Origin: Sphingomonas sp. OV641
GTDB taxonomy: Bacteria; Pseudomonadota; Alphaproteobacteria; Sphingomonadales; Sphingomonadaceae
NCBI RefSeq assembly: GCF_900109205.1
Contig: NZ_FNZB01000001.1
Coordinates: 62,001 to 126,000 of the forward strand
DNA length: 64,000 nucleotides
Direction: 5' to 3'
This document shows positions 60,209 through 64,000 of this stretch, piece after piece. The notes below the pieces were generated by a model that saw only the letters and a list, made by a program, of their open reading frames with translations, searched no databases and had not been told where the DNA came from. Each line of letters begins with the position of its first letter. Position 1 is the stretch's first letter. The position numbers were made by a program, and so were the translations under genes.

Positions 60209-60835
60209 TCAGTCCCGCGGGCGGCGCGACTCGACAAGGCTGATCGCCTTGTCGATCGACGCTTCGATCGACAGGAAGCTCGTATCCAGCAGCGCCGCAT
60301 CAGGGGCGAGCACGAGCGGCGCGGTGGAGCGCGAACTGTCGCGCTGATCCCGGGCACGGATGTCGGCCAGCACCTGATCGAAGGTGGCGGTGGAGCCGCG
60401 CGCCTGCAGTTCGGCGTGGCGGCGGCGCGCCCGGATCGTCGGCGTGGCGCGGACAAAGAGCTTGGCGTCAGCGTCGGGTGCTATCACTGTGCCGATGTCG
60501 CGCCCGTCCAGAACGGCGCCGCCCTCCTGATGGGCAAAGCGCTTCTGCCTCTGGAGCAGCGCCGCTCGGACAAGGGGATGGGCCGAGACGATCGAGGCAA
60601 GCTTGCCGATCTCATCCTCGCGCAGCACCGGATCGGCGAGCGTCAGTTCGTCAAAGTCGCAGGCGGCCACCGCATCCGCCTCTCGCGTGGGGTCAAGGTC
60701 GAGCCGCTTCACCGTGGCGGCGACGGCGCGGTACAGCAGCCCGGTGTCGAGGTGGGGCAGGTTATAGTGTCTGGCCAGCGCTCGGGCGACCGTTCCCTTG
60801 CCGGAGGCGGCGGGGCCATCAACCGCGATGATCAT
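60209..60835 (-). CDS. cmk: Cytidylate kinase
   Basis: The 208-residue P-loop kinase phosphorylates CMP and dCMP. Walker A is AVDGPAASGKGTVARALARH near residue 4; LDTGLLYRAVAATVKRL, LDGRDIGTVIAPDADAKLFV and the lid region TIRARRRHAELQARG follow. Its ATG overlaps the stop of the hydrolase gene upstream by four bases. It belongs to the aroA - cmk - rpsA - ihfB group. Confidence 0.96.
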   Translation of the reverse strand: MIIAVDGPAASGKGTVARALARHYNLPHLDTGLLYRAVAATVKRLDLDPTREADAVAACDFDELTLADPVLREDEIGKLASIVSAHPLVRAALLQRQKRFAHQEGGAVLDGRDIGTVIAPDADAKLFVRATPTIRARRRHAELQARGSTATFDQVLADIRARDQRDSSRSTAPLVLAPDAALLDTSFLSIEASIDKAISLVESRRPRD

Positions 60836-61833
60836 GCGATCGCGTCCTGACGCGCGAGCCAGCCGCGCAGCAGGGCGATGGTTTCCGCCGGCCGATCGTT
60901 GAACAGGCCGTGCGCGGCGCCGGGCACGACGGCGAACTCGGCGCCGGGCACGCGGGCGGCAAAGGCGCCGGTGGTGACGGGTCGCGCCTCATCATACTGG
61001 CCACACAGGAACAAGGTACGCTTTCCTTCCAGCTTCGCGAGCAACGGCTCGCCATCATAATCCTTCAGCGAGCCGGAGGAGACGAATTCGCTCGCTCCCC
61101 ACATCGCCTGGTACATGTCGCGATTGCCGCTGATGCCTTGGCTATAGGCGGCGACATCCGCGGCGGCGGGCAGGCGCCGGTTGAACGCGGCATAGAAGGC
61201 GCGGGTCGGCGCGTCGCATGTCACGGGCGGCTGGGCGAGGGTGAGCGCGCCGCATCGCTCAAGCTCCTGCCGGATCGCGGGCGGAAGGTCGCCGATCAGC
61301 GCCGTGGCATCGGCCAGCCAGCTTCGCGTCGAGACCAGCGGGCTGGCGAGGGCGAGCCCGGCGAGCGCGGCGGGGCGGCGGGCGCCATATTCCAGCGCGA
61401 TCGTGCCGCCCCAGCTGGCGCCCAGCACATGCCAGCGTGCGACGCCCAGCGCGGAGCGGATCGCCTCCAGCTCATCGACGAAGCGCGGAACGCGCCAGTT
61501 CGCGCGATTGCCCGGGCGATCGGAGCGGCCGGTATCGAGCTGATCGTACAGGATAACCGCGCGCTCGTCGGCGAGTGGCAGCGCCTCCAGGAAGCTGGCA
61601 TGCGTGCCGCCGGGGCCGCCGTGGATCATCACGATCGGCGCGCGCGGTCCGGCGAGATCGCCATTCACCCGCACATAGACCCGGCCGCCGCCCGGCACCG
61701 GCACCATTAGTTCGCGTGCGGGCGGGGCGAGCGTGCGGGCCGGCGTGCGAGCGGGCGGGCGGGCGAAAGCCGGCAAGGCGAGCAGGCTGGCGCCCGCACC
61801 GGCAATCAGCGATCGGCGATCGATCAGCCCCAA
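60832..61833 (-). CDS. Tat-exported proline iminopeptidase-like alpha/beta hydrolase
   Basis: The 333-residue protein has a twin-arginine signal (IDRRSLIAGAGASLLALPAF), then an S33-type hydrolase domain: IVMIHGGPGGTHASFLEALP near residue 67, YDQLDTGRSDRP, the nucleophile elbow LGASWGGTIALEYG (Ser140), and the acid and His in CGQYDEARP and PGAAHGLFND. HGGPGG and GQSWGG-like motifs are those of proline iminopeptidases. It overlaps aroA by 10 bases and cmk by 4, so it is tightly built into that operon. Substrate specificity is inferred. Confidence 0.82.
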   Translation of the reverse strand: MGLIDRRSLIAGAGASLLALPAFARPPARTPARTLAPPARELMVPVPGGGRVYVRVNGDLAGPRAPIVMIHGGPGGTHASFLEALPLADERAVILYDQLDTGRSDRPGNRANWRVPRFVDELEAIRSALGVARWHVLGASWGGTIALEYGARRPAALAGLALASPLVSTRSWLADATALIGDLPPAIRQELERCGALTLAQPPVTCDAPTRAFYAAFNRRLPAAADVAAYSQGISGNRDMYQAMWGASEFVSSGSLKDYDGEPLLAKLEGKRTLFLCGQYDEARPVTTGAFAARVPGAEFAVVPGAAHGLFNDRPAETIALLRGWLARQDAIA

Positions 61834-63164
61834 GTAGCGCGTCCCCCCAGCGTATCGAGCAGGTCGAAGAAGCCGGGAAAGCTCGTCGCGACCGGGCTCG
61901 CATCATCAATGGTGATCGCGGCACGGGCGTGAAGTCCAGCGATCGCCATGCTCATTGCGATACGATGATCGAGTTTCGAGGCGACCTGCGCGCCGCCGGC
62001 GATCGGCTCCCCGCCGCTGCCGGTGATCGTCAGCCCGTCCTCATGCTCCTCACAAGGCACGCCATTCGCTTCCAGCGCTGCCTTCATGACGGCAATACGG
62101 TCCGACTCCTTGACCCGCAATTCGTCGGCGCCGCGCGCGATCGTGCGTCCCTCGGCAAAGGCCGCGGCGACGAACAGCGCGGGATATTCGTCGATCATGG
62201 CGGGCGCGAGATCGTGCGGCACTTCGATGCCGCGCAGGGATGCGTGACGCACCCGCAGGTCGGCGACCGGTTCGCCGCCGACCACGCGCGCATCAAGCTC
62301 CGCGATGTCAGCGCCCATCAGGCGCAGCGCCGTCACCAACCCCGCGCGCGTCGCGTTCAGCCCGACATTCTCGATCACCACGTCGCTGCCCGGCACGATG
62401 CTGGCGGCGACCATCCAGAAGGCGGCGGAGGAGGGATCGCCCGGTACGACGATCGACTGAGGTTTCAGCTCTGCCTCGCCGACGATCGAGATCGTTCGCC
62501 CGCCTTCGCCCGCCTCGACCGAGATGTTCGCGCCGAACCCGGCCAGCATCCGCTCGCTGTGATCGCGCGTGGCGACCGGCTCGATCACGCGCGTGATGCC
62601 GGGCGTGTTGAGCCCCGCCAGCAGCACCGCCGACTTCACCTGCGCCGACGCCACCGGCAGCGTATAGGTGATCGGAACGGCCGGGCAGAGGCCGCGCACC
62701 ATCAGTGGCAGGCGCCCGCTGGGCGACGCGGTGATGTCGGCACCCATGGTGGAAAGCGGATCAATGACGCGCTTCATCGGTCGCCCGGAAAGCGATGCGT
62801 CGCCGACGAAGGTCGCCGTGATCGGATGGCTCGCCACCAGCCCCATCAAGAGGCGCGTGGAGGTGCCGGAATTGCCCATGTCCAACGCGCCCCCGGGCTG
62901 CAACAGCCCGCCAACGCCCACGCCGTGGACACGCCAGATGTCGTCATCGCCCCGCGTGATCGTCGCGCCCATGGCGCGCATCGCGGCGGCGGTGGCGAGC
63001 ACGTCCTCCCCTTCAAGCAGGCCCTCGATGCGGCTTTCGCCCACGGCCAGCGCGGACAGCATCAGTGCGCGATGGCTGATCGACTTGTCGCCGGGAACGC
63101 GGATCCGCCCGCGAAGGCCGGAGGCGGGATGGATCGTGACGGAGCGGGGATGAGAATGCGCCAT
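61824..63164 (-). CDS. aroA: 5-enolpyruvylshikimate-3-phosphate synthase
   Basis: The 446-residue shikimate-pathway enzyme has GRIRVPGDKSISHRALMLSA near residue 18 with the PEP/S3P Lys, LDMGNSGTSTRLLMGLVA near 95, SAQVKSAVLLAGLNTPGITR near 170 and the closing ELRVKESDRIAVMKAALEAN near 345. The pattern GESRIEGLLEGEDVLATAAA fits the class II (CP4-like) group, but the residue equivalent to the Ala of CP4 in NAAT is Gly here (NSGT), the usual form. It is the first gene of the operon; it diverges from the gene at 63275. Confidence 0.96.
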   Translation of the reverse strand: MAHSHPRSVTIHPASGLRGRIRVPGDKSISHRALMLSALAVGESRIEGLLEGEDVLATAAAMRAMGATITRGDDDIWRVHGVGVGGLLQPGGALDMGNSGTSTRLLMGLVASHPITATFVGDASLSGRPMKRVIDPLSTMGADITASPSGRLPLMVRGLCPAVPITYTLPVASAQVKSAVLLAGLNTPGITRVIEPVATRDHSERMLAGFGANISVEAGEGGRTISIVGEAELKPQSIVVPGDPSSAAFWMVAASIVPGSDVVIENVGLNATRAGLVTALRLMGADIAELDARVVGGEPVADLRVRHASLRGIEVPHDLAPAMIDEYPALFVAAAFAEGRTIARGADELRVKESDRIAVMKAALEANGVPCEEHEDGLTITGSGGEPIAGGAQVASKLDHRIAMSMAIAGLHARAAITIDDASPVATSFPGFFDLLDTLGGRATWG

Positions 63165-63274
63165 TGCGCGCGGCGCCTTGCCAGCGGGGTTGCGCTATGG
63201 CAAGGCGCGCCCCACTTCGCAGGCTCAGGCTTTCTGGACCTGCTGATCCATCCATCCGAAAGGCAAGAAACGGC

Positions 63275-63598
63275 ATGATCAAGCCGGAATGGGGCACGAA
63301 GCGGACGTGCCCGAAATGCGCGACGCGTTTCTACGACCTGCAGAAGGACGAGCCCGTCACCTGCATCGAATGCGGCTTCGCCTGGGAGCCCGAACCGATC
63401 CTGAAGTCGAAGCAGCCGCTTCCCTTCGAGGCGAACAAATCCGAGAAGCAGGCTGCTGATAGCGATCTGGCCGGTGACGACGATACCGATCTGGTCGCGG
63501 ACGAAGACGAAGAGCCCAGCGCCGACGACGAGGTCGATTTGGGCGGTGACGACGATCTGGGCGTCGAGACGTCCAACGACGACGACGAGAACAACTGA
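63275..63598 (+). CDS. TIGR02300 (FYDLN acid) family protein
   Basis: The protein starts at MIKPEWGTKRTCPKCATRFY (ATG 63275); the frame open to 63164 is not conserved. The 107-residue product has a zinc ribbon (CPKC...CIEC, residues 12-34) containing the eponymous FYDLQKDEP and a long Asp/Glu-rich tail (over half the last 45 residues acidic). This family is restricted to alphaproteobacteria, usually near aroA; function unknown. Confidence 0.9.
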   Translation: MIKPEWGTKRTCPKCATRFYDLQKDEPVTCIECGFAWEPEPILKSKQPLPFEANKSEKQAADSDLAGDDDTDLVADEDEEPSADDEVDLGGDDDLGVETSNDDDENN

Positions 63599-63644
63599 TC
63601 GTCGAAAAAATTTCGGGTTTTGGCAGGCGGCCGCAAAACGCCGC

Positions 63645-63673
63645 TTGCCAAGCCTGAAGCGCCCCGTTAGTGG
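63645..63673 (+). promoter_or_regulatory. Predicted tRNA-Ala promoter
   Basis: TTGCCA (63645-63650), 17-base spacer, TAGTGG (63668-63673), 18 bases before the tRNA. An imperfect hairpin (TTGGCAGGCGG / CCGCTTGCCAA, 63620-63651) overlaps the -35 and could end the preceding gene. Confidence 0.45.
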
Positions 63674-63691
63674 GCGCCTTCCCAACGGAAT

Positions 63692-63767
63692 GGGGCCGTA
63701 GCTCAGCTGGGAGAGCGTCGCAATGGCATTGCGAAGGTCAGGGGTTCGATCCCCCTCGGCTCCACCA
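63692..63767 (+). tRNA. tRNA-Ala (GGC)
   Basis: Acceptor GGGGCCG/CGGCTCC with the G3-U70 wobble pair that defines alanine tRNAs, D stem GCTC/GAGC, anticodon loop ATGGCAT (anticodon GGC), T arm with GTTCGAT, A73 and encoded CCA. The remaining 233 bases to the window end show no gene I can support. Confidence 0.96.
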
Positions 63768-64000
63768 TTTCCAAGATCCCGTTGACCATCGAACAGGCTG
63801 GCCTGTGGCCCGGCCAGTGCGGCCCTGATTGCCTGATCCGGCAGGGCGCTGCGTAGCGCACGAGGGCGCGACAATCGGGTGGTCAGCCGCTTTGACTTTC
63901 CAGCGGCGCTCGCGAGCCTGGCGAACCTATCAGGCATGTTTCGACGATCATTCGAGCCGGCGGGAGACGAACGGGAAACTGGCGCGTTCGGTGTCCGACA

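Noticed and set aside
63062..63937. 291-codon minus-strand frame at the right end, running through tRNA-Ala and the TIGR02300 gene
   Set aside because: It is antisense to a tRNA and a conserved protein gene and contains no domain.
63934..64000. Possible start of a plus-strand gene (MFRRSFEPAG...) cut by the window end
   Set aside because: Only about 21 codons are visible, with no clear ribosome site; not enough to support a call.
63692..64000. Integration site at the 3' end of tRNA-Ala
   Set aside because: No direct repeat of the tRNA end and no integrase are visible in the 233 bases downstream.

Overview
The window is a stretch of GC-rich chromosome whose gene content and order point to a Sphingomonadales (Sphingomonas-like) alphaproteobacterium. 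The main pointers are the aroA / cmk / rpsA / ihfB block next to a TIGR02300 (FYDLN-acid) protein gene and tRNA-Ala, a large TonB-dependent receptor, many GTG/TTG starts with 4-base start/stop overlaps, and dispersed palindromic GTCATCCCGG-type repeats. It looks like core chromosome with a few accessory loci. No transposase, integrase, phage gene, CRISPR array or rRNA operon was seen.

Layout. 1-8352: a peptide-degradation locus with three M24 (Xaa-Pro peptidase-type) proteins, an exported dipeptidase-type amidohydrolase, an exported M19-like protein that has lost several metal ligands, a BASS-family transporter and an ornithine cyclodeaminase/mu-crystallin enzyme. 8360-13646 (minus strand): an RNase H-like protein, an RluE-type pseudouridine synthase, a COG2509-type flavoprotein, RecN and BamD. 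13779-18214: a ManA-type isomerase, a TauE/SafE permease, a cytochrome b plus sulfite-oxidase-fold molybdoenzyme pair and a cyclopropane fatty acid synthase. 18215-18754 is a repeat array. 18755-23774 is a divergent beta-oxidation-type locus (SDR plus crotonase on the left; SDR plus two acyl-CoA dehydrogenases on the right). One perfect palindrome overlaps both of its predicted promoters. 23775-24875 is a second tandem palindrome array.

24876-30625 holds housekeeping genes: tgt, an EF-hand protein, tRNA-Gln, ppx/gppA, rlmE, rpoZ and a phospholipase-D-type cardiolipin synthase. 30626-35389 is a two-gene outer-membrane locus (cysteine-rich beta-helix lipoprotein and TonB-dependent receptor). 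Upstream lies an 11-base-phased series of Pho-box-like heptamers. 35613-46786 is a complete gspC-to-gspN type II secretion operon without a prepilin peptidase. 46926-50104: tRNA-His, a Leu/Phe-type amino acid dehydrogenase, and ccmC-ccmD-ccmE joined directly to a CcmI-like TPR gene with ccmFGH missing. 50164-56159: a DUF3072 protein, kup, a 2H phosphoesterase, tRNA-Met, rimO, anmK and a DUF4112 protein. 56165-63164 (minus): a solute-binding lipoprotein that starts two bases after tRNA-Leu, ihfB, rpsA, cmk, a Tat-exported proline iminopeptidase-like hydrolase inserted between cmk and aroA, and aroA. 63275-63767: the TIGR02300 protein and tRNA-Ala.

The least ordinary items are: the lipoprotein/TonB receptor pair with its possible PhoB region; the palindrome shared by the divergent fatty-acid promoters, together with a crotonase carrying isomerase-type rather than hydratase-type residues; the tRNA-Leu/lipoprotein junction that should give an almost leaderless mRNA; the metal-ligand-poor M19 protein inside a proline-peptide locus; and the two tandem palindrome arrays. 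All functional assignments come from reading motifs and context; no database search was run.
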